From Acidobacteriota bacterium (lineage in GTDB: Bacteria > Actinomycetota > Acidimicrobiia > Acidimicrobiales > Ilumatobacteraceae), in contig JAGWWV010000002.1 in assembly GCA_018970175.1 (NCBI GenBank), positions 1 to 64,000 of the forward strand: a DNA stretch of 64,000 nucleotides. Reading direction: 5' to 3'. Positions 13,308-22,357 of this stretch are shown one piece after another. Numbering within the stretch: position 1 is the first letter of the stretch; each line of letters starts with the position of its first letter. The notes beneath the pieces were generated by a model, which was not told the DNA's origin, searched no databases, and was given only the letters and a program-made list of their open reading frames with translations. The position numbers were made by a program, and so were the translations under genes.

Positions 13308-14549
13308 ATGGAATTGACCTACCCCACAGATGCCGAGGAGTTCCGCGAAGAAGTCCGGGCGTGGCTCCGTGAGAATCTGCCCGCCGGATGGTTCGAAGCC
13401 GGATTCGAGATGTCGGCCGATGATCGCCGGAAGTTCAACGAGACCTGGCCGGCGAAGCTCTACGGCGGCGGTTGGATCTGTGCAACGTGGCCGAAGGAAT
13501 ACGGCGGCAAGGGTCTTTCGGTCATGCAGGGCGTCGTGCTGTCCGAAGAGTTCGCCGCGGCGAAGGCTCCGATGCGCGCCGACTTCTTCGGCGACACCCT
13601 CGTCGGGCCGACGATCCTGCAATGGGGTACCGAAGAGCAGAAGAAGGAGTTCCTTCCGAAGATCCTCCGCGGAGAGACTCGCTGGTGCCAGGGCTTCAGC
13701 GAACCGAACAGCGGCAGCGACCTGGCGAGTCTGAAGACGTCGGCGGTGCTCGATGGCGACGAGTGGGTCATCAACGGGCAGAAAGTGTGGACGACCGGCG
13801 GGCATCACGCCGACTACTGCTTTCTTCTCACGCGCACCGATCCGACTGCACCGAAGCACAAGGGAATCTCGTATCTCCTCGTACCGATGCGTCAGCCCGG
13901 GGTCGAGGTTCGCGGCATTGTTCAGCCCGACGGCACCGCGGAATTCTGCGAGGTCTTCTTCACCGACGCCCGTTGCCCGAAGGACAACGTCGTCGGTGGT
14001 GTGAACAACGGTTGGCAGGTGGCGAACTCGACGCTCGCCTTCGAACGCGGCATGAGCGCAACCACCGGTTACCGACGTTTCGAGGAAGAGTACAAGTTGA
14101 TGCGCATGCGCGCCACAGAAAACGGCGCCATCAATGACCCGATCATTCGCCAGCGACTGATGCGGTACTACACGAAGATCCAGATCCTGCGCATCAACGG
14201 ACTGCGCTCGCTCACGGCGACACTGAACAAGTCGAAGGACCTCGGTGTCGCCGCCCTCGGTGCATCGAACAAGATGTTCTGGTCCGAGATGCACAAAGAG
14301 GCGATGGAGCTCGCGCTCGACATCTTCGGCGCGGAAGCGGTTCTCGTGAACGCCGGTGCAGAGCTTGCGTCGTGGCCGGGGACCGCACGCGAGAAGCGTC
14401 GCGCCGGGTATCCGGTCAGTCCGATGATGTCGGCGTTCTTCTTCTCGCGGTCCGAGACGATCTGGGGTGGCACCAGCCAGATTCAGCGCAATATCGTCGC
14501 CGAACGGGTTCTCGGACTGCCAAAAGAGCCGAAGGCCGCCGGCGAATAG
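13308..14549 (+). CDS. Acyl-CoA dehydrogenase
   Basis: A 413-residue FAD enzyme. It has the central-domain signature CQGFSEPNSGSDLASLKT, followed by WVINGQKVWTTGGHHADYCF. The C-terminal domain has SRSETIWGGTSQIQRNIVAERVLG, where the GGTSQIQRNI block binds FAD across subunits. It oxidises acyl-CoA to enoyl-CoA with ETF as electron acceptor. Chain-length preference cannot be told. It stands alone, divergent from the winged-helix gene with 118 bases between, and converges on the MFS gene with a 3-base gap. Confidence 0.93.
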   Translation: MELTYPTDAEEFREEVRAWLRENLPAGWFEAGFEMSADDRRKFNETWPAKLYGGGWICATWPKEYGGKGLSVMQGVVLSEEFAAAKAPMRADFFGDTLVGPTILQWGTEEQKKEFLPKILRGETRWCQGFSEPNSGSDLASLKTSAVLDGDEWVINGQKVWTTGGHHADYCFLLTRTDPTAPKHKGISYLLVPMRQPGVEVRGIVQPDGTAEFCEVFFTDARCPKDNVVGGVNNGWQVANSTLAFERGMSATTGYRRFEEEYKLMRMRATENGAINDPIIRQRLMRYYTKIQILRINGLRSLTATLNKSKDLGVAALGASNKMFWSEMHKEAMELALDIFGAEAVLVNAGAELASWPGTAREKRRAGYPVSPMMSAFFFSRSETIWGGTSQIQRNIVAERVLGLPKEPKAAGE

Positions 14550-14552
14550 CCG

Positions 14553-16061
14553 TCAGTCGGCTGCGACGGTCGGTGCTCCGGTTGTCTGACGCAACGGACG
14601 TGCGGGCAGACGAACCGCAATCACGACGACGATGAGTGCCACGGGAATCGCGATCTTGTAGAGCGACGTGATGCCGCTGCCCAGCACGTCGAGCACCCGT
14701 TCCCGCAATTGAACATCGGGAATCGACTTGATCTTTCGCGGCGCACGGAGCAGGTTCTTGTCGACCTTGCCCGTGATCTGTGAGTTCAAGATCGCGCCGA
14801 AGGCGGCGAGACCAACGACGCCACCGAGGGTTCGAAAGAAAGTGATGGCAGCGCTCGCAACTCCGAGGTCCTTCCACTCGACCGCGTTCTGAGTCGCAAG
14901 AGTGCACGTCGGCATGATGCTTCCGATGCCGAGACCGACGAACACCATCCCCGTGAGCGCGGATGCGAGCCCCAGGCCCGAATCTGACATGCCCGAAAGA
15001 AAGACCATGCCGATGGTCAGCGAGACGGCCCCGAGGATGGGCCAGTGTCGGTAGGTGCCCGACCGGGTCGTCAATCGGCCGGTGCTGATGCTTGCGATCG
15101 TCACGCCGGCCATGATCGGAATGAGGAGGAGACCCGATTGTGTGGGGGAGACTCCCGTGACGGCCTGCAGAAACAAGGGAATGAACGCATTTGCGCCGTA
15201 GATGATCGTGCCCGCGAATGCGACGAGAGGGATCGTCACGCGAATGACGTCGATCTTGAAGAGGTGGAGGGGCATCACCGGTTCGGGCGCCCGCTTTTCC
15301 CACGAGAAGAACGTGAACCCGATCAACACTGCGGCGAAACCGAGCACCACCGACAACGTCGATGTCCAGCCATACTCCTCGGATGACCACGAGAGCAGGA
15401 GAATGAGACACGTCACCGACGCGGTGAGCAGCGCCGAGCCGAGCCAGTCGACCGCGTGGTCGCGCTTCTGGAAGGGGATGCGCAGTGCGGCCGACGTGAT
15501 GACGAGGGCGACGATGCCGATCGGAATGTTGACGATGAAGATCCATCGCCATGACAACTGTTCGGTGAAGAAGCCCCCGATCAAAGGGCCAACGACGCTT
15601 CCGACGGCAAAGACGCTGGTGATCATTCCGACGTAGCGACCGCGTTCGCGCGGCGGAACCGTGTCGGCGATGATGACAAAGGCCATCGACATGAGACCAC
15701 CACCACCGATTCCCTGGACTCCGCGGGAGACGACGAGAACCGACATCGACTGTGCGACGGCGCACCCGATCGAGCCGACGATGAAGGTGACAATGGCGGC
15801 CTGGAACATCGGGCGACGTCCGTAGATGTCGCTCAACTTTCCGAAGAGCGCATTCGAGACAGTGGACGTGAGGAGATACGCGGTGCCGATCCATGCATAG
15901 GCGCTGAGGCCACCGAGGTCGGCAACCATCGTTGCGATCGCGGTGTTGACCGCCGTGCCGTCGAGTGAGGCAAGGCTCAAGCCGGCCATCAAGCCGACAA
16001 AGACGGTGAGTATTTCTCGGCGGGTGAGGGCGGGGGCTTCGGGGGAGTGTGCTTCGGTCAT
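14553..16061 (-). CDS. MFS drug exporter, DHA2 (14-TM, EmrB/QacA) family
   Basis: A 502-residue membrane protein with about 14 hydrophobic helices. It shows motif C-like LASLDGTAVNTAI, motif A GKLSDIYGRRPMF, and the DHA2 RGVQGIGGGGLMS segment. It should export hydrophobic compounds with protons. It is divergent from ogt, with 65 bases between the starts. No linked regulator is seen. Confidence 0.92.
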   Translation of the reverse strand: MTEAHSPEAPALTRREILTVFVGLMAGLSLASLDGTAVNTAIATMVADLGGLSAYAWIGTAYLLTSTVSNALFGKLSDIYGRRPMFQAAIVTFIVGSIGCAVAQSMSVLVVSRGVQGIGGGGLMSMAFVIIADTVPPRERGRYVGMITSVFAVGSVVGPLIGGFFTEQLSWRWIFIVNIPIGIVALVITSAALRIPFQKRDHAVDWLGSALLTASVTCLILLLSWSSEEYGWTSTLSVVLGFAAVLIGFTFFSWEKRAPEPVMPLHLFKIDVIRVTIPLVAFAGTIIYGANAFIPLFLQAVTGVSPTQSGLLLIPIMAGVTIASISTGRLTTRSGTYRHWPILGAVSLTIGMVFLSGMSDSGLGLASALTGMVFVGLGIGSIMPTCTLATQNAVEWKDLGVASAAITFFRTLGGVVGLAAFGAILNSQITGKVDKNLLRAPRKIKSIPDVQLRERVLDVLGSGITSLYKIAIPVALIVVVIAVRLPARPLRQTTGAPTVAAD

Positions 16062-16126
16062 CTCTTTTGCACCCTACAACTGACAGGCAGGGAAATGCAT
16101 GACGAACCGTCTGACAACATTGCGCC

Positions 16127-16618
16127 ATGAACGAGTGCGCGCGGGTTGTTGCCTCGCCGATTGGCGGTATCCGCCTCGTTGCAAGTGCTGCCGGTCTGAC
16201 GCATGTGGAGTTTTTCGAACGGCATGAATCTGTTGCAGCAGGTACCGGTGATGCGGGCGCCGAGTCCCATCTCGACGACGCGGCAATGCAACTCGAGGAA
16301 TACTTCGCAGGGGAGCGCCGGGTCTTCGATGTCGCGCTCGATCCCGTCGGCACCGCGTTCCAGCTCGACGCGTGGGGCGTCTTGCGCACGATCCCCTTCG
16401 GGTCGACGATCACCTACGGGGACCAGGCGATTGCGATGGGTGCGCCGAGGGCGGTACGCGCCGTTGGTGGTGCAAACGGCAGGAACCCGCTGGCGATCGT
16501 CGTGCCGTGTCACCGGGTGATCGGCGCCGGCGGCCGTCTGACGGGCTACGCCAGCGGCGTCGAACGCAAGGCCTGGCTCCTTGAGCATGAGCGAGCGGTT
16601 CTCCTCAAACAAAAGTGA
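16127..16618 (+). CDS. ogt: Methylated-DNA--protein-cysteine methyltransferase
   Basis: A 163-residue suicide DNA repair protein that accepts the O6-alkyl group of guanine. It has the active-site PCHRVIG with Cys128, preceded by ITYGDQA and RAVGGANGRNP, the standard order. The length is that of a single-domain Ogt without an Ada regulatory domain. The stop codon is embedded in the Zur-like palindrome of the next operon. Confidence 0.96.
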   Translation: MNECARVVASPIGGIRLVASAAGLTHVEFFERHESVAAGTGDAGAESHLDDAAMQLEEYFAGERRVFDVALDPVGTAFQLDAWGVLRTIPFGSTITYGDQAIAMGAPRAVRAVGGANGRNPLAIVVPCHRVIGAGGRLTGYASGVERKAWLLEHERAVLLKQK

Positions 16619-16630
16619 GAACCATTCTCA
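16616..16630 (+). promoter_or_regulatory. Zur/Fur-type palindrome before the zinc ABC operon
   Basis: TGAGAA-CCA-TTCTCA is a perfect 6-3-6 inverted repeat, AT-richer than its surroundings, ending 20 bases before the GTG of the substrate-binding protein. The form resembles actinobacterial Zur boxes. Because it overlaps the ogt stop codon, the operator must have little freedom to drift. Confidence 0.6.
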
Positions 16631-16650
16631 TTATCCTGTAGGCTGACGCC

Positions 16651-17544
16651 GTGCGAGCAAGTCGGCGTCCACGTGCCTCTCATTTGGTCACTTACCATTT
16701 GATCGCTTGCCTTGGGCTTGTCGGGTCCGGCTGCGGCGGATCGTCGGAGCCAGCCGACGATGTGCCGACGGTCGTGGTGACGTACAGCGCCCTCGAGAGC
16801 GTGGTGGCCGGGATCGTCGGTGACTCGGCGCGCGTCGTCGTGTTGATTCCCAACGGAGCCGATCCACACGATTTCGAGCCGTCTGCGAAGGACCTTGAGA
16901 CGATGTCGAGTGCTGCGGTGGTCGTGGCGAATGGGCTCGATCTCGAAGCGGGCCTTGTCGATGCTCTCGATCAGACGGAGGCGTCGGGAATTCCCGTGTT
17001 CCACATCGCCGATCACGTCACGCTGCGGAAAGGCACCGGCGACGCAGATGATCCGCACGTTTGGCTCGACCCGCTGACGCTGGCAGAGGCGGCACCGGCA
17101 CTTGCGCAAGAGATCGGGGGCCGCATTGGAAGTGACCTCACTTCTGCCGGAACCGAGGTCGCGAAGTCGTTGGGTGATCTCAGTGCGGACATCGATGCGC
17201 GGATCAAGACGCTGGAGTCGTGTGTCATCGTCACCGGTCACGACTCGCTCGGATACTTCGGAGCGCGTTACGGCTGCGAGGTGGTGGGTTCGATCATCCC
17301 CGGTTTTTCGACGGCTGCGGAGGCAACCGCAAAAGACCTCACAGAGTTGAAGACACTCGCACGGGCCGAGGGAGTGAAGGCGATCTTCACCGAACTCGGG
17401 ACACCGACCGACGTGGCGGATCAGCTGGCACGAGAGGTCGGGGTTGACGTCATCGAACTCGCCACGCACGTTGTGCCCGCCGGTGGCGGATACGACGAGA
17501 TGATGATCGCTCTGACCGATTCCATCGTCGCCGGTCTTTCGTGA
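16651..17544 (+). CDS. znuA: Zinc ABC transporter substrate-binding lipoprotein (ZnuA-like)
   Basis: A 297-residue cluster A-I metal-binding protein. The N-terminal signal ends at GSGC (Cys28), a lipobox with an unusual Gly at -3. Metal ligands are visible as His73 (GADPHDFEP), His136 (DPHVWLDP), His197 (TGHDSLGYF) and Glu248 (IFTELGTP). The His-rich loop of enterobacterial ZnuA is missing. It starts with GTG directly after the Zur-like box and leads the three-gene operon with permease and ATPase. Manganese is the main alternative substrate. Confidence 0.92.
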   Translation: MRASRRPRASHLVTYHLIACLGLVGSGCGGSSEPADDVPTVVVTYSALESVVAGIVGDSARVVVLIPNGADPHDFEPSAKDLETMSSAAVVVANGLDLEAGLVDALDQTEASGIPVFHIADHVTLRKGTGDADDPHVWLDPLTLAEAAPALAQEIGGRIGSDLTSAGTEVAKSLGDLSADIDARIKTLESCVIVTGHDSLGYFGARYGCEVVGSIIPGFSTAAEATAKDLTELKTLARAEGVKAIFTELGTPTDVADQLAREVGVDVIELATHVVPAGGGYDEMMIALTDSIVAGLS

Positions 17545-17588
17545 GGCTCCCCGTGTTGCCGTCCGCGTTCTGGTCAAATTGAGAACGA

Positions 17589-18473
17589 GTGGATTTTCTC
17601 TTCGGACCCTTCACTGACAACGAATTTCTTCGTCTGTCACTCGTCGCAACCTGCATCGTTGCGGTGACCTGTGCCATCGCCGGAGCGTTCGTGGTGCTGC
17701 GCGGTCTGGCTTTCGTCGGCGATGCCCTGGCACACGGAGTCGTGCCCGGTGTCGCCATCGCCCTGTTGGCGGGTTTCTCGGGGGTACTCGGTGCGGCGAT
17801 CGGGGCCGCGGTGATGATGGGCGGAGTTGGCGTCGTCAACCGGCGATTTCGCCTGTCGAACGACACGGCGATCGGCTTGTTGTTCGTCGGCATGCTGGCT
17901 CTCGGGGTCATCATCCAATCGCGGTCCGAATCGTTCGCCGGTGACCTGACGGCGGTGCTGTTCGGCGAGGTTCTCGGCATCACCTGGTCGGACATCGCGT
18001 GGCAGGTTGTTGCTCTCGTCGTCGTTGCGGGAACCGCGTGGGTGTGTCGGCGGCCGTTCCTCCTCTTGTCGTTCGACGAGGGGCTGGCCGCCACGTCCGG
18101 CTTTTCCGTCAGGCGATTCGCGAACATCCTTCTCGCGATGGTGGCGCTCACCGTCGTGGCGAGTTTCCAGACGGTCGGCACGTTGCTGGTGCTGGGCATG
18201 CTCGTGGCGCCGGCCGCAACGGGGGCGCTGTTTGGACGACGGATTTTGACCGTCGTGGCGATCGCGGCCGTCGTCGGCGTCGTGTCGTCGTACGTCGGAC
18301 TTCTGCTCAGCTACCACGCCGATCTCGCAGCGAGTGCGTCGATCGTCCTGACCGCCGTCGTCGTCTTCGCGTTAGCGGCATCGATTGTCGAGATTCGACG
18401 TTGGCTCGAACACCGCAGGGACATCCACCATCTCCACGACCACCCGCACTTCCACGAGCATGTCCACCACTGA
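17589..18473 (+). CDS. znuB: Zinc/manganese ABC transporter permease (ZnuB-like)
   Basis: A 294-residue membrane protein of the ABC-3 family with 8-9 hydrophobic helices, including GAFVVLRGLAFVGDALAHGVVPGVA, the family hallmark. The C-terminal cytoplasmic tail is strikingly His-rich (nine His in about 18 residues after HRRDIH), suggesting metal binding or sensing at the inner face. GTG start at 17589. The gene overlaps the ATPase gene by 14 bases. Confidence 0.93.
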   Translation: MDFLFGPFTDNEFLRLSLVATCIVAVTCAIAGAFVVLRGLAFVGDALAHGVVPGVAIALLAGFSGVLGAAIGAAVMMGGVGVVNRRFRLSNDTAIGLLFVGMLALGVIIQSRSESFAGDLTAVLFGEVLGITWSDIAWQVVALVVVAGTAWVCRRPFLLLSFDEGLAATSGFSVRRFANILLAMVALTVVASFQTVGTLLVLGMLVAPAATGALFGRRILTVVAIAAVVGVVSSYVGLLLSYHADLAASASIVLTAVVVFALAASIVEIRRWLEHRRDIHHLHDHPHFHEHVHH

Positions 18474-19191
18474 CGATTCACCCTCGATCGTGGCGACGTC
18501 GCTCGCCGTCGGCTACGGACATCGTCCGGTCGTCGACGGCGTTGGTTTCACTTTGTTCCCTGGGCAGATGTTGGTGCTCATCGGCACCAATGGTTCGGGA
18601 AAGTCGACGCTGTTGAAGACGCTCGCCGGTCTGTTGGTCACCCAGGGCGGGGAATTGTCGGTCCTGGGTGGGCGACCGGGTACCCAGCCGTCGCGTGTCG
18701 CGTACCTGCCGCAACATCCCGTGTCGTCCCACACGCTGCCGTTGAGAGTCGAAGACGTGGTCACGATGGGCAGATTCGCGCGTCGCGGTCTTTTCGGACG
18801 ACTCAACGACGACGACCGTGATGCAGTTGCACGGTCGATGCAGCGCACGGGCGCATCGGCCTACGCCCAACGTCCACTCCGCGACCTGTCCGGTGGACAG
18901 CAGCAGCGGGCCCACCTGGCGCAGGTTCTCGCCCGGGGTGCCGAGGTACTCTTGCTCGACGAACCAACGGCGGGCCTCGACGTTGCAGGACGCAGGCTGG
19001 TGGCGGACCTCGTCGAAGAGGAGCGCGCACGGGGAGTCACCGTCGTGATGGCGACCCACGAGCTGGGTGATGCGGAGACCGCCGATGCGGCGATTCTCCT
19101 CGCACAGCGCGTTGTTGCGCAGGGATCACCAGGAGAGGTTCTCACCGACGCCTCGCTGCGCGAGGTGTTCGGCTTCACCCAACCGCACTGA
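18460..19191 (+). CDS. znuC: Zinc/manganese ABC transporter ATP-binding protein (ZnuC-like)
   Basis: A 243-residue ATPase with Walker A GTNGSGKST, signature LSGGQQQR, Walker B VLLLDEPT, and the switch His in MATHELGD. The start at ATG 18460 is chosen because it overlaps the permease stop by 14 bases and gives the normal family N-terminus; an upstream in-frame ATG at 18385 lies deep inside the permease gene. It powers zinc import with the two preceding gene products. Confidence 0.94.
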   Translation: MSTTDDSPSIVATSLAVGYGHRPVVDGVGFTLFPGQMLVLIGTNGSGKSTLLKTLAGLLVTQGGELSVLGGRPGTQPSRVAYLPQHPVSSHTLPLRVEDVVTMGRFARRGLFGRLNDDDRDAVARSMQRTGASAYAQRPLRDLSGGQQQRAHLAQVLARGAEVLLLDEPTAGLDVAGRRLVADLVEEERARGVTVVMATHELGDAETADAAILLAQRVVAQGSPGEVLTDASLREVFGFTQPH

Positions 19192-19207
19192 CCGGTTCGG
19201 CGCGGCG

Positions 19208-20437
19208 TCAGCGCAGGCGAACGGGTAGTTTGCGCCGACCCCAGAGGATCTCGGGCGCGAGACGTTCGGTGGCGCCGTTCGCACGCATCGCCGGGAATCT
19301 CGATGCGAGTGTTTCGATGGCGATGCGCGCCGTCTGTCGTGCCAGCGGCGCCCCGAGGCAATGGTGAATACCCCATCCAAAGCTGTAGTGGCGCTTCAAC
19401 TGCATCTCGTCGCGATCGATGTCAAAGTGGTCGGGGTTCGGGAACGCGTCGGGGTCGCGGTTCGCCGAGGCGTAGAGCGCCATCACCTTCGACTTTGCGG
19501 GCACCGGAACGTCCCGGATCGACGTTTCCTCGACGTTCGTGCGGAACAGCCCGAGCACCGGCGGGTCGAAGCGCAGGCTTTCTTCGATTGCATTCGGGAT
19601 GAGCGAGTGGTCGGCGACGATGCGGTCCCACCGTGAGGTGTCCTCGAGCATCCTCCACATGAAATTGGTGATGAGCGACGTCGTCGTCTCGTGTCCTGCA
19701 ACCAACAACTGCAGAACCATCGATTCCATCTCGATGAGCGGAATGCGCTCTCCGTCGAGGAGTCGCAGCGAGTACTCGGTGAGAAGACCCGGGCGTGGCG
19801 TTCCACCCGAGTCGGCGACCCGGCGACGTTCCGATACCGCGCCGTTGATGTATGCCTTGATCTCGGCGGTTGGTTTGACGGCTTGTTTCGGGTCGGAAAG
19901 ACCGAGCACGAGTTGGTCGGCCCACGACTTGATGAGGTGCCGATCGGCCGGGTCGACCCCCATCAGATCGATGAAACCGAGAATGGGAAGGGGGCACGCA
20001 AAGTCGTCGTGAAGTTCGACGTCGGGGCCGGCCGCCTCCATGTCGTCGGCGAGACCTTCCGCCAGTGCCCGTGTCGAGTCGGCGAGCTTGCGCACCTCGA
20101 GCGGATTGAATTCGTTGCGCATGAGGACACGTCGCTTCGTGTGCTCGGGCTGGTCGTAGTGCTGAAGGTTTCCGCGGCCGTCCTCGCCCGAATAGGCGAT
20201 GCCTGCACCGTGACGGTTCACCCAGAGATTGGGCGAGGTGAGAATTGCGTGGACGTCGTCGCGGCGGGCCACGGTGAGAAAGTCGATTCCGGCCATCGTC
20301 GTGCGGTGCACCGGACATTGCTCACGCAGTTGTTCGTACGCCGGAAACGGATTCTCGACGACGGCCGAGTCGGTGGGGCTGTAGGGACATTGGCCCGACT
20401 CGTCGGCTCGAGTGGCTGCGATCTCTGGTTCCCCCAT
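19208..20437 (-). CDS. Cytochrome P450
   Basis: A 409-residue soluble bacterial P450. It has the heme-binding FGWGIHHCLGAPLAR with its axial Cys, the I-helix oxygen-activation motif AGHETTT, and the K-helix ExxR as EESLR. No ferredoxin or reductase is adjacent; the nearest ferredoxin gene is at 61150. The N-terminus (QCPYSPTDSAVVENPFPAYEQLR) is usual for actinobacterial P450s of CYP105/107-like groups, but the family cannot be fixed by eye. Substrate unknown. Confidence 0.95.
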   Translation of the reverse strand: MGEPEIAATRADESGQCPYSPTDSAVVENPFPAYEQLREQCPVHRTTMAGIDFLTVARRDDVHAILTSPNLWVNRHGAGIAYSGEDGRGNLQHYDQPEHTKRRVLMRNEFNPLEVRKLADSTRALAEGLADDMEAAGPDVELHDDFACPLPILGFIDLMGVDPADRHLIKSWADQLVLGLSDPKQAVKPTAEIKAYINGAVSERRRVADSGGTPRPGLLTEYSLRLLDGERIPLIEMESMVLQLLVAGHETTTSLITNFMWRMLEDTSRWDRIVADHSLIPNAIEESLRFDPPVLGLFRTNVEETSIRDVPVPAKSKVMALYASANRDPDAFPNPDHFDIDRDEMQLKRHYSFGWGIHHCLGAPLARQTARIAIETLASRFPAMRANGATERLAPEILWGRRKLPVRLR

Positions 20438-20463
20438 GGGGGAAGTATCGCACGGAACAAAAG

Positions 20464-20535
20464 TGCCCTCGGCAGGATTCGAACCTGCGCATCCGGCTCC
20501 GGAGGCCGACGCTCTATCCCCTGAGCTACGAGGGC
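20464..20535 (-). tRNA. tRNA-Arg (anticodon CCG)
   Basis: The - strand folds into a full cloverleaf: acceptor GCCCTCG/CGAGGGC, D-arm with GCTCAGGGGATAGAGC, anticodon stem TCGGC/GCCGG around loop CTCCGGA (anticodon CCG), and T-loop TTCGAAT. The discriminator is A and no CCA is encoded. It decodes CGG. It lies 79 bases from the argS start on the opposite strand. Confidence 0.95.
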
Positions 20536-20614
20536 CGACCGGTGTCCCGGAGGCGCCGTCAGGCTACCCGTGTCGACGGAACTGACACCGCGAAACTGCA
20601 TCCCGTCGGCAACA

Positions 20615-22357
20615 ATGTCAGACGACATGGCAGATCCCCTCCACCTTCTTGCGTCTCGTTTCGCCGAAGCGTTCCGTGCCGTCGCCGGAAGCGATGTCGA
20701 CCCGGTCGTTCGTCCGAGTGAACGCGCCGAAGCGCAGGTGAATGGTGCGCTTTCGATCGCAAAGACGATGGGTCGACCGCCACGTGACGTCGCCAACGAG
20801 GTCCTCGGGCATCTCGGCGACGTTTCCGACATGTGTGAATCGGTCGAAGTCGCCGGTCCCGGCTTCATGAACGTCGTGTTTTCGGCGGAATTCATCGCCG
20901 AACAGCTGCGCGGAGCCCTGATTGACGATCGTCTGGGCGTGCGTCGCACCGAGGGTATGCCGAACGTCATCGTCGACTATTCGGCGCCGAACGTCGCCAA
21001 GGAGATGCACGTCGGACACCTGCGGTCGACGGTGATCGGCGATGCACTCGTGCGGATGCTCGAATTCGTCGGCAACCGCGTCATTCGTGAGAACCACATC
21101 GGGGACTGGGGAACGCCCTTCGGAATGCTCATCGAACACCTCGTCGACCTTGGTGAAGATCGCGCCGCGGCGGAATTCTCGGTCGGTGACCTCGATGGCT
21201 TTTACAAAGAGGCGCGCAAGAAGTTCGAGGCCGACGAGTCGTTCAAGGAGCGTTCGCGGCTTCGTGTCGTCGCACTGCAGGCCGGCGATGACGAGACGCT
21301 CAGGATGTGGCGCACCCTCGTGGCCGAGAGCACGAAGTACTTCAACCGCGTCTACCGGCAGCTCGACGTTCTTCTCGAGGATGCCGATCTCATGGGGGAG
21401 AGCGCGTACAACGACCTTCTGCCGACCGTCGTCGAACGACTCCGTGACGGTGGTCTGCTTCAATCGAGCGACGGCGCCGACGTCGTCTTCGTCGACGGCT
21501 TCACGAACCGCGACAACGAGCCGTTGCCGTTGATCATTCGCAAGGGCGACGGCGGGTACAACTACGCGACAACCGACCTCGCCTGCGTCATCGACCGCGT
21601 GGGTCGCCTGTCGGCCGATCGCATGTGGTACGTCGTCGGTGCTCCACAGGCCCAGCACCTGCAGATGGTCGAAGCGGCGGCACGCACCGCCGGTTGGCTG
21701 CCGGCAGATGTCGAGATGCGACACGTTGCGTTCGGAAACGTGCTGGGGTCGGACAAGAAGATGTTGAAGAGCCGCAGCGGAGACAGCGTGAAGTTGTCGG
21801 CGCTCCTCGACGAGGCCGTCGAACGGGCGGCCGCGGCGGTCCGCGAGAAGAATCCCGATCTCGATGCCGGGTCCCGGGATGCGATTGCCCGCGTGGTGGG
21901 AATCGGCGCGGTCAAGTACGCCGATCTCTCGACCGACCGCGTGAAGGACTACGTCTTCGACTGGGACAGAATGCTGTCGTTCGACGGCAACACCGCCCCG
22001 TACCTGCAGTACGCCCATGCGCGCATCTGCAGCATCTTCCGGCGCGCGGGCGTTGAACGCGACTCGGTCCGGCAATCGGGCGTCGCCGTTGTGGCGCCGC
22101 AGGAACGGGCCCTGGCTCTCGCAGTGCTGCAATTCGATGCCGCGGTGTGGGACGCGCTCGACAAGGCCAGCCCGCACAGATTGTGTACCTATCTGTACGA
22201 CCTGGCGACGGCCTTCACTTCGTTCTACGAGAATTGTCCCGTGCTCAAGTCAGACGAACCCGTCCGCACCAGCCGCCTGGCTCTGTGCGACGCGACGGCC
22301 CGCGTGTTGTCGACGGGCTTGGGGCTGTTGGGAATCGAAGCTCCGGAGGCGATGTGA
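20615..22357 (+). CDS. argS: Arginyl-tRNA synthetase
   Basis: A class I aminoacyl-tRNA synthetase of about 580 residues. It has the HIGH-type motif in SAPNVAKEMHVGHLRSTVIGD, a KMSKS-equivalent reduced to MLKSRSGD, and a C-terminal anticodon-binding domain ending in LGLLGIEAPEAM. The start is taken at ATG 20615; ATG 20627 is equally possible and 20570 less so. Its stop overlaps the lysA GTG by four bases, so the pair is an operon, as in many actinobacteria. A tRNA-Arg gene lies just upstream, divergent. Confidence 0.95.
   Translation: MSDDMADPLHLLASRFAEAFRAVAGSDVDPVVRPSERAEAQVNGALSIAKTMGRPPRDVANEVLGHLGDVSDMCESVEVAGPGFMNVVFSAEFIAEQLRGALIDDRLGVRRTEGMPNVIVDYSAPNVAKEMHVGHLRSTVIGDALVRMLEFVGNRVIRENHIGDWGTPFGMLIEHLVDLGEDRAAAEFSVGDLDGFYKEARKKFEADESFKERSRLRVVALQAGDDETLRMWRTLVAESTKYFNRVYRQLDVLLEDADLMGESAYNDLLPTVVERLRDGGLLQSSDGADVVFVDGFTNRDNEPLPLIIRKGDGGYNYATTDLACVIDRVGRLSADRMWYVVGAPQAQHLQMVEAAARTAGWLPADVEMRHVAFGNVLGSDKKMLKSRSGDSVKLSALLDEAVERAAAAVREKNPDLDAGSRDAIARVVGIGAVKYADLSTDRVKDYVFDWDRMLSFDGNTAPYLQYAHARICSIFRRAGVERDSVRQSGVAVVAPQERALALAVLQFDAAVWDALDKASPHRLCTYLYDLATAFTSFYENCPVLKSDEPVRTSRLALCDATARVLSTGLGLLGIEAPEAM

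Noticed and set aside
17577..17600. A second Zur-type site between znuA and znuB
   Set aside because: GAGAA and TTCTC occur but are 10 bases apart and lack the symmetric core. Likely chance.
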